A stretch of DNA of 64,000 nt, from the NCBI RefSeq assembly GCF_027941835.1, contig NZ_CP116005.1:4293501-4357500 (forward strand), given 5' to 3'. This document shows, one piece after another, positions 1 through 8,494 of the stretch. Within the stretch, counting starts at the first letter, position 1. Each line of letters opens with the position of its first letter. The DNA comes from Sphingosinicella microcystinivorans (lineage in GTDB: Bacteria; Pseudomonadota; Alphaproteobacteria; Sphingomonadales; Sphingomonadaceae). Both the position numbers and the translations under genes were made by a program. The notes under the pieces are model-generated. The model was not told the origin of the DNA and did no database searches. It worked only from the letters and a program-made list of their open reading frames with translations.

Positions 1-70
1 GCAGGTCGGCCTCCTGATGCGCGTCGATCAGGGCAATGAGGCGCTCGGCATGCGTCATGAAATCATCCAT
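1..70 (-). CDS. Partial gene at the window edge, N-terminus only
   Basis: Only the first 23 codons are inside the window, beginning MDDFMTHAERLIALIDAHQE. The ATG at 70 lies 19 bases after the argE-like stop on the same strand, so this is probably the last visible gene of the leftward operon that starts at 4423. A second in-frame ATG at 58 is an alternative start; the AAGGA stretch before it fits that ATG better than the one at 70. The fragment is too short to name a family. The operon membership is inferred from spacing and strand only. Confidence 0.5.
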   Translation of the reverse strand, partial: MDDFMTHAERLIALIDAHQEADL

Positions 71-89
71 CCTTCAACGTGATCTGTCA

Positions 90-1268
90 TCAGGCCGTCG
101 CTTCGGCGAGGCGCTCCATAAAAGCCGCGCACTGCGCGATCTGGTCGCGACCAATGAACTCGTCGGGCTGGTGCGCCTGCTCGATCGAGCCGGGCCCACA
201 GATCACCGTCGATAGGCCTGCGCTCTGAAATTGGCCGGCTTCCGAACCATAAGGGACGAGACCCAACGAATGGTTGTCACCGGTCAGGCGGCGGACACAG
301 GTCACGGCCGCGCCATCGGGCTCGGGGGCGAAGGGCGGCACATCGGCGCTGATCGTGACGTCGATCCCGCAATCGGGAAAGCGCGCACGGATCTCGCGAT
401 CATGTCGCTCCACAGCGGCGAGGAACGGCGCCATCACCGCATCGGGCGACTGATCAGGCGTGCAGCGCAGATCGAAGGTGAAGCTGCAATCCTGCGCGAG
501 GATGTTGACCGCCGTTCCGCCGTTGATCAGGCCGATCGTCAGCGTCGAGTGCGGTGGTTCTAAGCCATTGTCAGCCTGAGACCGCCGGATCAGATCCTGC
601 TCGATCGCGATCAGGTCCGTCATCAACCTGGCCGCGACCATATTGGCCGACATGCCGAGGTGGGTAAGGCTCGAATGCGCGGCATGGCCGCGAATGGTGA
701 CCGTGCACAGCCGCACGCCCTTATGACCGCCGACGATCTTCATCAGCGTCGGTTCGCCGACGATCACGGCAGCGGGCCTCGGAATGTCGCGCACGATTTC
801 ACGGATCATTGCGGGGGCGCCGATGCAGCCCACTTCCTCGTCATAGGACCAGGCGAAATGGATCGGGCGGCTCAGCGCGCGCGATGCGAAAAGCGGGGCC
901 GCCGCCATCGCGCAGGCGATGAAGGCCTTCATGTCGGATGTTCCCCGCCCGAAGAAGCGATTACCCTTCAGGGTCATCTCGAAGGGATCGGTCGACCAGC
1001 GCTGGCCCTCGCAGGGCACCACGTCGGTATGCCCCGATAGTACTGTGCCACCCGCCACATCGGGCCCGATCGTCGCGAACAAATTGGCCTTGGCGCCATT
1101 GGCGCTCGGAATCCGGCGGCTGCGGAAACCAAGCGCGGCGAGTTCCGTCTCCATATATGCGATCATCGCAAGGTTCGACTTGGCCGAGGTCGTGTCGAAG
1201 GCGACAAGCCGGGCGAGCATCTCTTCGCAGGCACGCACCAGATCGGTGCCGATCGGGATACTGGTCAT
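90..1268 (-). CDS. argE: ArgE/DapE-family (M20) deacetylase, acetylornithine-deacetylase-like
   Basis: This 392-residue protein matches the usual length of the M20 deacylases that hydrolyse N-acyl amino acids, with acetylornithine as the textbook substrate. The metal site is visible: SGHTDVVP with His80 and Asp82, GRGTSDMKAF with the bridging Asp112, and the catalytic glutamate pair in YDEEVG (144-145). YGSEAG near the C-terminus supplies a further ligand. The start has AAGGG about nine bases upstream and lies 5 bases after the TetR stop, so the two are probably co-transcribed. Its position with a hydrolase, a GMC oxidoreductase and a TonB receptor suggests a catabolic N-acyl-amino-acid role rather than arginine synthesis. 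That last point is inference. Confidence 0.85.
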   Translation of the reverse strand: MTSIPIGTDLVRACEEMLARLVAFDTTSAKSNLAMIAYMETELAALGFRSRRIPSANGAKANLFATIGPDVAGGTVLSGHTDVVPCEGQRWSTDPFEMTLKGNRFFGRGTSDMKAFIACAMAAAPLFASRALSRPIHFAWSYDEEVGCIGAPAMIREIVRDIPRPAAVIVGEPTLMKIVGGHKGVRLCTVTIRGHAAHSSLTHLGMSANMVAARLMTDLIAIEQDLIRRSQADNGLEPPHSTLTIGLINGGTAVNILAQDCSFTFDLRCTPDQSPDAVMAPFLAAVERHDREIRARFPDCGIDVTISADVPPFAPEPDGAAVTCVRRLTGDNHSLGLVPYGSEAGQFQSAGLSTVICGPGSIEQAHQPDEFIGRDQIAQCAAFMERLAEATA

Positions 1269-1273
1269 GGCGT

Positions 1274-1897
1274 TCAGCCCTTGGTTTTGAGCAGAAGGCT
1301 CAGCAGCGCGTCAAGTGAATGCTCTGCCTCGACGCGGTCCATGATCCGGTAATTGGCGATGCGTTCCAGCGCCATGCCGCGCACCGTCGATATGATCAGG
1401 CGCATCCAGATATGCGCGGTTTCACGCGCCATACCCGTCGCGACCAGCAAGCCTTCGATGTCGCTGAACGATGAGGTGTCATATTGCTGGAACTTGGGTT
1501 CGAGCGCTGCTGCCAGTTCCCTGTCACCTTTCACCGCCATGCGCAGTTCAAGCGCGGCAGCCACGGTGTCGTCCTCGAACGTCTTGCGGAGCATCTGGAC
1601 ATATTCCACGACGCGCGCAGCCGGATCCTCGGCCTTGAGCTTGCGGACCGACAGGACGCGATTGTTGTGCTGTCCGATGAAGTCCACCGTCGCCGCCATG
1701 ATCTCGGCCTTGGTCGAGAATTGGTGCTGCATCCGGCCGATGCTGATCTTCGCGGTCGCGGCGATCTGGGTGATACTCGTCGCGGCATAACCCTTGGTCA
1801 CCAGGCATTCGATCGCCGCCCGGATCACCTTGTCCCGGCTGATCGCCGTCCTTTCGGCTTGCGTCGGGGATATCGCCCGCGCCGTCGGAGTAGCCAT
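1274..1897 (-). CDS. TetR/AcrR-family transcriptional regulator
   Basis: The protein has 207 residues. The start at 1897 was chosen because GGAGG lies six bases upstream; the open frame continues further upstream without a ribosome site. An N-terminal TetR helix-turn-helix is seen in TSITQIAATAKISIGRMQHQF, read here as about residues 45-65, preceded by the usual ISRDKVIRAA helix. The rest is an all-helical ligand domain with no distinctive motif. The gene is the third in a leftward operon, 35 bases after the GMC gene and 5 bases before the deacetylase. It probably autoregulates the operon through the palindromes in the 4424-4760 promoter region. That regulatory link is inferred from position. 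Confidence 0.88.
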   Translation of the reverse strand: MATPTARAISPTQAERTAISRDKVIRAAIECLVTKGYAATSITQIAATAKISIGRMQHQFSTKAEIMAATVDFIGQHNNRVLSVRKLKAEDPAARVVEYVQMLRKTFEDDTVAAALELRMAVKGDRELAAALEPKFQQYDTSSFSDIEGLLVATGMARETAHIWMRLIISTVRGMALERIANYRIMDRVEAEHSLDALLSLLLKTKG

Positions 1898-1932
1898 GCG
1901 AACCTCCTGCTGCTTCAGGCCCACCCTTTGGC

Positions 1933-3552
1933 TCAATGCTTGCCCTCCCGCAACCAGCGGCCAAGCCGGTCGCCGATCATCATGCAGGTGCCGTTGGTGT
2001 TGCCGCTTATGAGGTCGGGCATGATCGAGGCGTCCGCGATCCACAGCCCTTCGACACCGTTGACCTTCAGCCGCGGCGACACGACGGAGCTGTTGCCCGA
2101 TCCCATCGCGCAGGTGCCGATCGGGTGATAGGCGGGCTCGGTCGAGGCACGGACATACTCCCGCGCGCGATCGCGATCGCCGTCGACCGCGAAACCGGGC
2201 ATCGTTTCTCGCGCGACGATCGCGGCCATCGGCTGCCGCGCCATGATCGCCTGCACCCTGGCCATGCCGTCGATCAGCACATCAACGTCGGCATCATTGC
2301 CGACAAGATTGTAGCGGATGATTGGCCGCGCGCGCGGATCGCTGGAGGCGAGCTCGACGCTGCCCGTGCTGCTCGGATAGCTGTGATTGACGTAAACCGT
2401 GACGCCCGATCCGCCGTCCATCGTCAGCTTGCCCGCATCGTCCTGGCGGATCGCGATCGGCAGGAAATGCAGCTGCAGATCGGGCGAGCTTCGCGCGGCG
2501 CTGCTGCGGAAGAAGCCGATCGCCTCGAACACCCCCGCCAGCGGGCCTTCGCCATGGAGCGCGTAATTCGCCATGTGGCGCGCGGCGTGGTGCCATTTTT
2601 CGGCGTCATTATAGGTCGAGACGCTTGTGTTGTACTGAAGCCGGACGAGCGGATGCTCGCGCAGATTGGCGCCGACATGGGCATTGTCGAGGATCGGATC
2701 AATGCCGAGAGCGCGGAGCTTGGGGGCGTCACCGATCCCCGAGAGCATCAGCAGCTTGGGGCTGTTGATCGACCCGGCGCAGAGGATGACGTGGCGCGCC
2801 TTCACCAGTTCGGCTGCGCCTTTGCGATTCAGCCAGGCACCGGTCACGCGCATCCCGTCGAACGCCAGGCGATCGGCCTCGCAGTTGATCGCGACCCATA
2901 AGCTCCTATGCGCGGCGAGCGCCGGCCGCAAAAACGCGTCGGCAGACGAGACGCGGAAGCCGCGGCGCTGGGTCAGCTCGATAAGAGCAACGCCTTCCTG
3001 ATCGCCGCTGTTATAGTCATCAAGCCTGGCGATGCCTGCCGCCGCCGCCGCATCGAGGAAGGCCCGCGTCGTCGGGTGCGGGCGTGCGATCTTGCGGGTC
3101 CGCAGCGAGCCCTTGCCCCGGCGCGGCCCCGCCTCAGCCTCGAGATTGCGATAGACAGGGCCGACCTCGTCCCAGCCCCACCCATCGGCGCCGTTTGCCT
3201 GCCAGCGATCGAAATCGACGGGTGCGCCCTGGACATAGACCATGCCGTTGATCGCGCTGCTGCCGCCAAGCCCCTTGCCGCGATAATAGAGATCAACCTT
3301 CCCGCCGCGCGAGGCATCGGGCTCGGTGCGATAGCCCCAGTCGAACCGTTCGGTGTCGACCAGCGACAGGCCCCGCGCGGGGAGCTTCACCGCCCATTCG
3401 CGGTTCGCGCCCCCAGCCTCCGCCATTAGGATTCGCGCATCGCTGTCTTCTGCAAGTTGCCCCGCGAGCGCGCAGCCCGCGCTGCCCGCGCCGATGATCA
3501 GATAATCCAGCGGTTCGGATGGTAGTGGCTCGTGAACGGCGATCAATGGCAT
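1933..3552 (-). CDS. GMC-family FAD oxidoreductase (choline dehydrogenase-like)
   Basis: The product has 539 residues, normal for the glucose-methanol-choline family of flavin alcohol oxidases and dehydrogenases. The N-terminal ADP-binding fold reads YLIIGAGSAGCALAGQL. The family signature GSSAINGMVYVQG follows. The C-terminal block carries YHPIGTCAMG and SGNTNGTCMM, whose His and Asn form the catalytic pair. The start at 3552 (MPLIAVHE) is preferred to longer versions because GAGGA lies just upstream and homology-like sequence begins there. The hydrolase gene ends 13 bases upstream, so the two are co-transcribed. The substrate is unknown; an alcohol released by the neighbouring hydrolase is one possibility. 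Confidence 0.9.
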   Translation of the reverse strand: MPLIAVHEPLPSEPLDYLIIGAGSAGCALAGQLAEDSDARILMAEAGGANREWAVKLPARGLSLVDTERFDWGYRTEPDASRGGKVDLYYRGKGLGGSSAINGMVYVQGAPVDFDRWQANGADGWGWDEVGPVYRNLEAEAGPRRGKGSLRTRKIARPHPTTRAFLDAAAAAGIARLDDYNSGDQEGVALIELTQRRGFRVSSADAFLRPALAAHRSLWVAINCEADRLAFDGMRVTGAWLNRKGAAELVKARHVILCAGSINSPKLLMLSGIGDAPKLRALGIDPILDNAHVGANLREHPLVRLQYNTSVSTYNDAEKWHHAARHMANYALHGEGPLAGVFEAIGFFRSSAARSSPDLQLHFLPIAIRQDDAGKLTMDGGSGVTVYVNHSYPSSTGSVELASSDPRARPIIRYNLVGNDADVDVLIDGMARVQAIMARQPMAAIVARETMPGFAVDGDRDRAREYVRASTEPAYHPIGTCAMGSGNSSVVSPRLKVNGVEGLWIADASIMPDLISGNTNGTCMMIGDRLGRWLREGKH

Positions 3553-3565
3553 GCGATATCCTCGT

Positions 3566-4423
3566 TCAGGCTCCGGACGCCGCCTTGGCAACAAAATTTC
3601 GCAGCAACGCCAGCGCGGCTTCGGGCTGATCGCGCGCCGGACCATGACCACAATCGTCGAAAATATGGAGTTCCGCTACGCCCGGCCGGAAGGATTCCGC
3701 CAGTTCGCGAACGGCGCCAGCCGAGATCACCGGATCGACCTCCCCGCCCAGCACAAGGACAGGTGCGTCGATCCGTTGCAGCTCGGCGCGATAGTCGAAG
3801 CGATGCGCGTCGCCCGCGTCCGAGAAGAAATGATCGAGAACGTCTGGCTTGAAGGGTGAGAGCACGCCGATCTGCGGCGACCGAACCGTGTAGAAGCGGA
3901 AACCGTCGACGAGGAAACGGTCGCGATGCGCGGGATCAGCCGCAGTGTAAAAGCTGTGCGCGATCGTCGCCAGCTCCTCACCGCCCAATCGGCGGAAGGT
4001 CTCGATCACCTCGGGCAGGTTGAAGCGCGCCGCGGTGGCCGCCAGAATGATCGCCGAATAATCCTCCGGATAATCCAGCGCAAAACGCTGCGTGACCATG
4101 CCGCCGAATGACTGGCCGAAGATAATCGGTTTTTCCAGGCCGAGCGTGCGAATGAGGTTGTGGAGATCAGCGGCCCATTGCGTGAGCGTCCAGTCCTCAG
4201 GGGTCGAAACGTCGCTGCGGCCGAGCCCGCGATGATCGTAGAAAACGAGCTGGGCGACGTCCGCGAGCGACTCGAGGTCGACGCGAAGTGTGAGATGATC
4301 CCACGCCGGACCGCCGTGTACGAAGACGATCGTCGGCTTCTCGACCACCTGGCCATCGCGGACGGCCAACTTTTCCCCCAGAATTTCGACAAAGAGCCGC
4401 AGCTCCCCAATATCCACTCGCAT
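3566..4423 (-). CDS. Alpha/beta hydrolase, proline-iminopeptidase-like (S33)
   Basis: This 285-residue protein is the first gene of the leftward operon. The oxyanion segment FVHGGPAWDH is typical of proline iminopeptidase relatives. The nucleophile elbow is GQSFGGM, the acid lies in GGEVDPV, and the catalytic His lies in DDCGHGP. The start at 4423 (MRVDIGEL) follows AAGGAAG by about eight bases. The open frame continues about 93 codons upstream into the AT-rich promoter region, but that part does not look like protein. No signal peptide is seen, so a cytoplasmic peptidase or esterase is likely. The divergent receptor gene suggests an imported substrate. Confidence 0.88.
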   Translation of the reverse strand: MRVDIGELRLFVEILGEKLAVRDGQVVEKPTIVFVHGGPAWDHLTLRVDLESLADVAQLVFYDHRGLGRSDVSTPEDWTLTQWAADLHNLIRTLGLEKPIIFGQSFGGMVTQRFALDYPEDYSAIILAATAARFNLPEVIETFRRLGGEELATIAHSFYTAADPAHRDRFLVDGFRFYTVRSPQIGVLSPFKPDVLDHFFSDAGDAHRFDYRAELQRIDAPVLVLGGEVDPVISAGAVRELAESFRPGVAELHIFDDCGHGPARDQPEAALALLRNFVAKAASGA

Positions 4424-4474
4424 GACGTGCGCTTCCTTGAATCGAACCCGTGCCCGCGCATTTGCGCGTTCGCA

Positions 4475-4487
4475 ACATACAATATGT
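4475..4487. promoter_or_regulatory. Palindromic element 1, candidate TetR operator
   Basis: The sequence ACATACAATATGT has 5-base inverted arms (ACATA/TATGT) around CAA. It lies 52 bases upstream of the hydrolase start and is followed by GCTTGTAAA, a tail shared with element 2. Binding by the TetR protein encoded at 1274-1897 is inferred. Confidence 0.5.
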
Positions 4488-4619
4488 TTTGCTTGTAAAA
4501 ATTGAAACGTCAAGCGATTCACTCGCGGGTCCCAATCCACGACTGCAGCCGATTCTATCACATATGAAATTGGAAATGGCTTAATTTCGAGACCCACAGC
4601 CGGCTTGACCACCATGATA

Positions 4620-4632
4620 ACATATAATATGA
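4620..4632. promoter_or_regulatory. Palindromic element 2, candidate TetR operator over a -10 box
   Basis: The sequence ACATATAATATGA repeats element 1 with 11 of 13 bases identical, 145 bp away, and contains a consensus TATAAT. Occupancy here would block RNA polymerase moving towards the receptor gene. The regulator assignment is inferred. Confidence 0.5.
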
Positions 4633-4760
4633 TCGACTTGTAAATTTGCACGTTGCCTTCTAATCCGATCGGGAGGCGAGGTGGTGGGCCAGGCGACTCC
4701 ATGCGCTGCCCCCCCCCAAAGCAACAAGAAGGTCGGCCAACTCAGGGAATGGGGTCTTAC

Positions 4761-6869
4761 ATGAACTCGAAAACTACGATGATGATCTCAACCTCGCTAC
4801 GCGCTGCAATGCTCGCCGCCGCCAGCCTCGGCGCCGCGACCGCCGCTCAGGCGCAGGGCGCCGAGGTCGATGCCGCCGCGGATGCCCCGGTCGTCGAAGA
4901 GATAGTCATCACCGCGCAGCGCCGTGAGGAATCGCTGATGCGCGTGCCCGTCGCGATTTCGGTCCTCGGTGGCGCCGCGCTCGATAAATCGACGTCGTCG
5001 GGCGTCACCGATGCCCTTCGCGCTGTACCGGGCGTCTCCACGCTCCAATCCTATCAGGGCGGCGGCACGCTCGTCACGATCCGCGGCGTAACTGCAGGCC
5101 AGGCGCTGTTCAACGGCGCTGGCACGGTCGGCTATTATCTCGATTCGGTTCCCTTCGCCGCGATCAAGAGCGCGATCGCTCCGGATGCCTCAGCCTATGA
5201 TCTCGAGCGCGTCGAAGTGCTGCGCGGGCCGCAGGGCACGCTCTATGGCGCCAGCGCGCTGAACGGCGTCGTCCGCATCCTGACTGCACCTGCCGATCCC
5301 TCTTTCTTCGGCTTCAAGAGCCGCCTGTCGGCCGCGACCACCGAAGGTGGTGCGGCAAGCTATCGTGGCGATGTGAGCGCGAACATCCCGGTTATAGCGG
5401 ACAAGCTCGCCGTGCGCGCTACAGTGGGCTACGCCCATGAAGGGGGCTGGATCGACACTGCGGCCAAGGACGATTTCAACAGCGGCGACCAGTGGAATCT
5501 GCGCCTTCGCGTCACCGCGATCCCGAACGATCGACTCACGATCGACCTCAGCGGCTGGGCGTCGCGTGGCGATTTCGAAGGTCCGCCAACGGGTGAGAGC
5601 TACAATTTCAACTCGACGAGCTTCCGTTCGCCGACCCACAACCGTTTCGACTCGCTCAATGCGAAGATCTCTTATGCATTCGACACCTTCACTGTCACCA
5701 GCGCGACCAGTTATCTGGATTATCGCAGCAAGAGCATCATCGATTTCTCGCCCTTCGCGGGTGGATTCCCCGTCCAGCTGAGCACCGATCTTGGCGTCCG
5801 CGTTTTCACCGAGGAATTGTCGGCCAGTTCGACGGGCGAAGGCCCGCTGCGCTGGTCGGTCGGGGGCATCTATCGCCACGCCAAGGAGAATCTCACGCAG
5901 GCGCTGCCCGAGTTCGCTTTCGATCTGAGCAACGACAATGTCTCGAAGTCGTGGGCGGGCTTCGGCGAGCTGACTTATGTCGCCGGCCCGTTCGAATTCA
6001 CTGGCGGTTTACGCTACTTCCACGACCGCATCACGCAGGAAAGCCAGATCCCGATCGGCTCGCCGTCGGTGGTTGTGCCCAGTGCGGTCGCAAAGGCGAC
6101 CACGCCGCGCGTCGTCGCTACCTGGCACCCGACCGAGAAGTCGAGCGTCTATCTGTCCTATTCGCAGGGCTTCCGCAGTGGTTTTCCCCAGACCGCACCG
6201 GTCCTACCGCCAGCGCGCCCTGATCGTCTGCACAATTATGAACTGGGCGCAAAGGGCACGCTGCTCGACGGCCTGCTCTCGTTTGACGGCGCCATCTATT
6301 ATATCGACTGGAAGGACGTTCAGCAGAACATCACCGTCACCGTGGAGGGGCTTCCCTTCGCGGCGACGATCAACGGCGAGGCGGCGAGCGGAATTGGCGT
6401 CGATGCGGCGGTAGCGATCCGTCCGATGCGCGGGCTGACCCTCAACGGTAGCTTTAGCTGGAACGATCTCACCACCGACGCGGATATCGTCTCGGGCGGC
6501 GTCCTACTCTTCTCCAAGGGCGACCGCCTCAATTATTCGCCAAAATATACGGCGACGAGCGGTTTCGATTATGCCTTCCCTCTGAGTGACATGCTGACAG
6601 GCCGCGCGGCTGCCTCGGCGACCTACACCTCGCGCCAGGAAAGCGTTCTGCTCCTCAACGGTGCTGCAACAGCCGGGCGCAGCGACAACGTCTTTCTCGC
6701 CAAGGCAAGTCTGGCGGTGGAATCCCGTGAAGGCTGGACTGCATCGCTCTACGCCGACAACATCACCAACTATCGCAAGATCCTGAACCCGGGCTTCGGC
6801 GACCTTGCGCAATATTATGGTCGCGCGCGGCCGAGGACCTTCGGCGTGCAGCTCGAATTCAAATATTGA
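4761..6869 (+). CDS. TonB-dependent outer-membrane receptor
   Basis: The protein has 702 residues from the ATG at 4761. A Sec signal peptide (MNSKTTMM... ending AAQAQ) is followed by EEIVITAQRREESLMRVPV, the standard TonB box and start of the plug. RVEVLRGPQGTLYG and GALNGVVRI-type sequence mark the plug end, and the chain ends in FGVQLEFKY, a terminal beta-strand with aromatic last residue. There is no STN domain, so signalling to a sigma factor is not expected. GGGGT lies 5 bases before this ATG; an alternative ATG at 4749 is possible. It is divergent from the hydrolase operon and probably imports that operon's substrate. Confidence 0.93.
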   Translation: MNSKTTMMISTSLRAAMLAAASLGAATAAQAQGAEVDAAADAPVVEEIVITAQRREESLMRVPVAISVLGGAALDKSTSSGVTDALRAVPGVSTLQSYQGGGTLVTIRGVTAGQALFNGAGTVGYYLDSVPFAAIKSAIAPDASAYDLERVEVLRGPQGTLYGASALNGVVRILTAPADPSFFGFKSRLSAATTEGGAASYRGDVSANIPVIADKLAVRATVGYAHEGGWIDTAAKDDFNSGDQWNLRLRVTAIPNDRLTIDLSGWASRGDFEGPPTGESYNFNSTSFRSPTHNRFDSLNAKISYAFDTFTVTSATSYLDYRSKSIIDFSPFAGGFPVQLSTDLGVRVFTEELSASSTGEGPLRWSVGGIYRHAKENLTQALPEFAFDLSNDNVSKSWAGFGELTYVAGPFEFTGGLRYFHDRITQESQIPIGSPSVVVPSAVAKATTPRVVATWHPTEKSSVYLSYSQGFRSGFPQTAPVLPPARPDRLHNYELGAKGTLLDGLLSFDGAIYYIDWKDVQQNITVTVEGLPFAATINGEAASGIGVDAAVAIRPMRGLTLNGSFSWNDLTTDADIVSGGVLLFSKGDRLNYSPKYTATSGFDYAFPLSDMLTGRAAASATYTSRQESVLLLNGAATAGRSDNVFLAKASLAVESREGWTASLYADNITNYRKILNPGFGDLAQYYGRARPRTFGVQLEFKY

Positions 6870-7309
6870 TCCCCTCCAGCTACAGACGGCGCGCACGAAA
6901 TCGGTCTTATCGTGTACCGCGTACTCGTCGAACAGACCATCAGCCAAGGCTTCGGCACGCACGGCGCCGCGGATTGCGCCGGCGTGCCACTGCATTGTTA
7001 AGCAACCGCGCGCTCTGACAAGCCGTGTCGTCGTCGAACCGCAGCAAGCGCGCAATGATATTTGCCGTTCGGAACAAAGCTTTACCAACAAGCACGCCCC
7101 GCCAATTTCCTGGCCCCATAGCGCCGCCGTCTTCCAATCGAAAATCCCGTAATATCCTTCGCTTGGAACAGCAGGAATAGTTGACTGCGGGCCCGGGGAG
7201 CCACCGCCTTTTTTGGCGGTTTTCTCTTTGTTTTTCAACATTTTCCCATTCGACACCACCTTTTATCCCCTAAGTCGTTGACTTCGGGACTCCTCCCATT
7301 CTCGCCCGG
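6870..7309. other. 440-bp gap between convergent genes, no convincing gene
   Basis: A minus-strand open frame runs through this gap, but it has no ribosome site, no recognisable motif and continues antisense into the receptor gene. I could not match it to a family; a decayed gene remnant is possible. A hairpin terminator lies at 7203-7220. The stretch from 7220 to 7300 is rich in T and A and marks a visible change to higher GC on its right side. Confidence 0.5.
7203..7220 (+). terminator. Rho-independent terminator-like hairpin
   Basis: ACCGCC and GGCGGT form a 6-bp stem around a TTTTTT loop, and the plus strand continues with TTTCTCTTTGTTTTTC. The stem can be extended by GAG/CTC across a small internal loop. 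It lies 333 bases after the receptor stop, so it would end rightward transcripts from region A. Confidence 0.55.
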
Positions 7310-8494
7310 CTAGAAACCGAGTTGGGATCTTTCCCGCACGCGGATGCCGTCCGCCACCCTGTCGCCGGGATGGAGGATCACGCGGGCGCCGGGGGTGAGG
7401 CCGCCGCGCAGTTCGGCGACCTCGTCGTTCATCCGGCCGATCTCGACGGGGGTCAGTCGTGCGCGGCCACTCCCGTCGACGACGAACGTCATCCAGCGGT
7501 TGCCGCTGCGGAACAATGCGCTGATCGGGACGCGCGCGACGTCGCCCGCATTCCAGACCGTTATGCGCACGGTCGCGCGATAGCCATGGCCGAGCCGGCG
7601 CCAGGCCTCCCTCGGCTCGGCGAAGTCGATCACGACGTTGACCCGCTGCTCCTCGACGCCGAGCGCGGAGAATTTGGTGAAGCCGTAAGGCTCGACCAGC
7701 CGCACCGTGCCGCGCAGCGCCTGCTGCCCGCCCCAGCCCTCGATCGAGACCGCCGCGCCGGGCTCTACCTGCACGGCGTCGGCGGACAGGAGGTCGGTCA
7801 CCATCTCCAGCCGCGCGGGGTCGCCCACCTCGACCAGCGTCGTGCCGGCGACGACCACCCGCGCGCTCTCCTGCGGGACGATGAGGACATAGCCGGAAAC
7901 GGGCGACGTGACCGACACGGCGCCGCGCCCCTGCGCGCGGCTGCCGGGCACGATCAGCGTGGCGCGCGCGGCTTCCAGCCGCTGCGCGGCGGCCTCGGCC
8001 GCACGCGCCGCCTGCTCGCGCGCGGTGCGGGCGCGGTCGAGCGTCGCCTGCGCGACGAAGCCGCGCCCGGCCAACGGTTCGATCCGCGCCAGCTCCCGCT
8101 CGGCCAGCGCTTCCTGCTCCCGCGCGCCGGCGAGGTCAGCAGCGGCCGCGCGGATATTTGCCTCCGCCTGCCGCAGCACGCGCGCATCGAGCGGACCGGG
8201 CTCTGCCGGCCGGACGCGCGCCAGCACGGTCGCGCCCGCCGCCACCGGATCGCCGGGCTTCAGCGGCACGCGCAGCAGTTCTCCGGTGATCGGGGCGGAA
8301 ACGGCGTAGAGATTGGTGACGCGGGTCTCGCCGAGATCGTCCACGGTCACCGTCATCGCGCCCCGGCTGACGACGCCCGTCTCGACCTCGACCGCCGGCG
8401 CGCGGATCAGGAAGACCAGCGCGAGCAGCACTGCAACGACGATCAGCGCGCCGATGATCCTGGGGCCGGTGACAATCTTCCTCTTCATCCTCAC
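7310..8494 (-). CDS. HlyD-family periplasmic adaptor subunit of an ABC exporter
   Basis: The protein has 394 residues. It begins with a positively charged N-terminus and one membrane segment (about residues 14-32), followed by a lipoyl-like half motif, a long alanine- and glutamate-rich coiled coil (about 105-180) and the second lipoyl and beta-barrel region. That order is typical of membrane fusion proteins. The start is either GTG at 8494, overlapping the permease stop by 4 bases, or ATG at 8488, which has GGGAG upstream. It is the last gene of a leftward ATPase-permease-adaptor set. The exported substrate cannot be told from sequence. Confidence 0.88.
   Translation of the reverse strand: MRMKRKIVTGPRIIGALIVVAVLLALVFLIRAPAVEVETGVVSRGAMTVTVDDLGETRVTNLYAVSAPITGELLRVPLKPGDPVAAGATVLARVRPAEPGPLDARVLRQAEANIRAAAADLAGAREQEALAERELARIEPLAGRGFVAQATLDRARTAREQAARAAEAAAQRLEAARATLIVPGSRAQGRGAVSVTSPVSGYVLIVPQESARVVVAGTTLVEVGDPARLEMVTDLLSADAVQVEPGAAVSIEGWGGQQALRGTVRLVEPYGFTKFSALGVEEQRVNVVIDFAEPREAWRRLGHGYRATVRITVWNAGDVARVPISALFRSGNRWMTFVVDGSGRARLTPVEIGRMNDEVAELRGGLTPGARVILHPGDRVADGIRVRERSQLGF

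Larger units (their letters stand above)
4424..4760. promoter_or_regulatory. Divergent promoter region, hydrolase operon / TonB receptor
   Basis: This 337-bp stretch has no convincing gene and is much richer in A+T than its surroundings. It holds two copies of a shared element, ACATACAATATG with CTTGTAAA at 4475-4499 and ACATATAATATG with CTTGTAAA at 4620-4644, and a CATATG palindrome at 4561-4566. A perfect TATAAT on the plus strand (4623-4628) sits inside the second copy, although no good -35 lies 17 bases upstream. On the minus strand each copy presents TTTACA as a possible -35. A run of nine C residues (4709-4717) lies between the promoter and the receptor start. Confidence 0.6.

Noticed and set aside
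6504-7259. A minus-strand frame in the gap after the first TonB receptor
   Set aside because: It extends antisense into the receptor, lacks a ribosome site, and I could not recognise any domain. A decayed remnant cannot be excluded, so the gap is described without a gene call.
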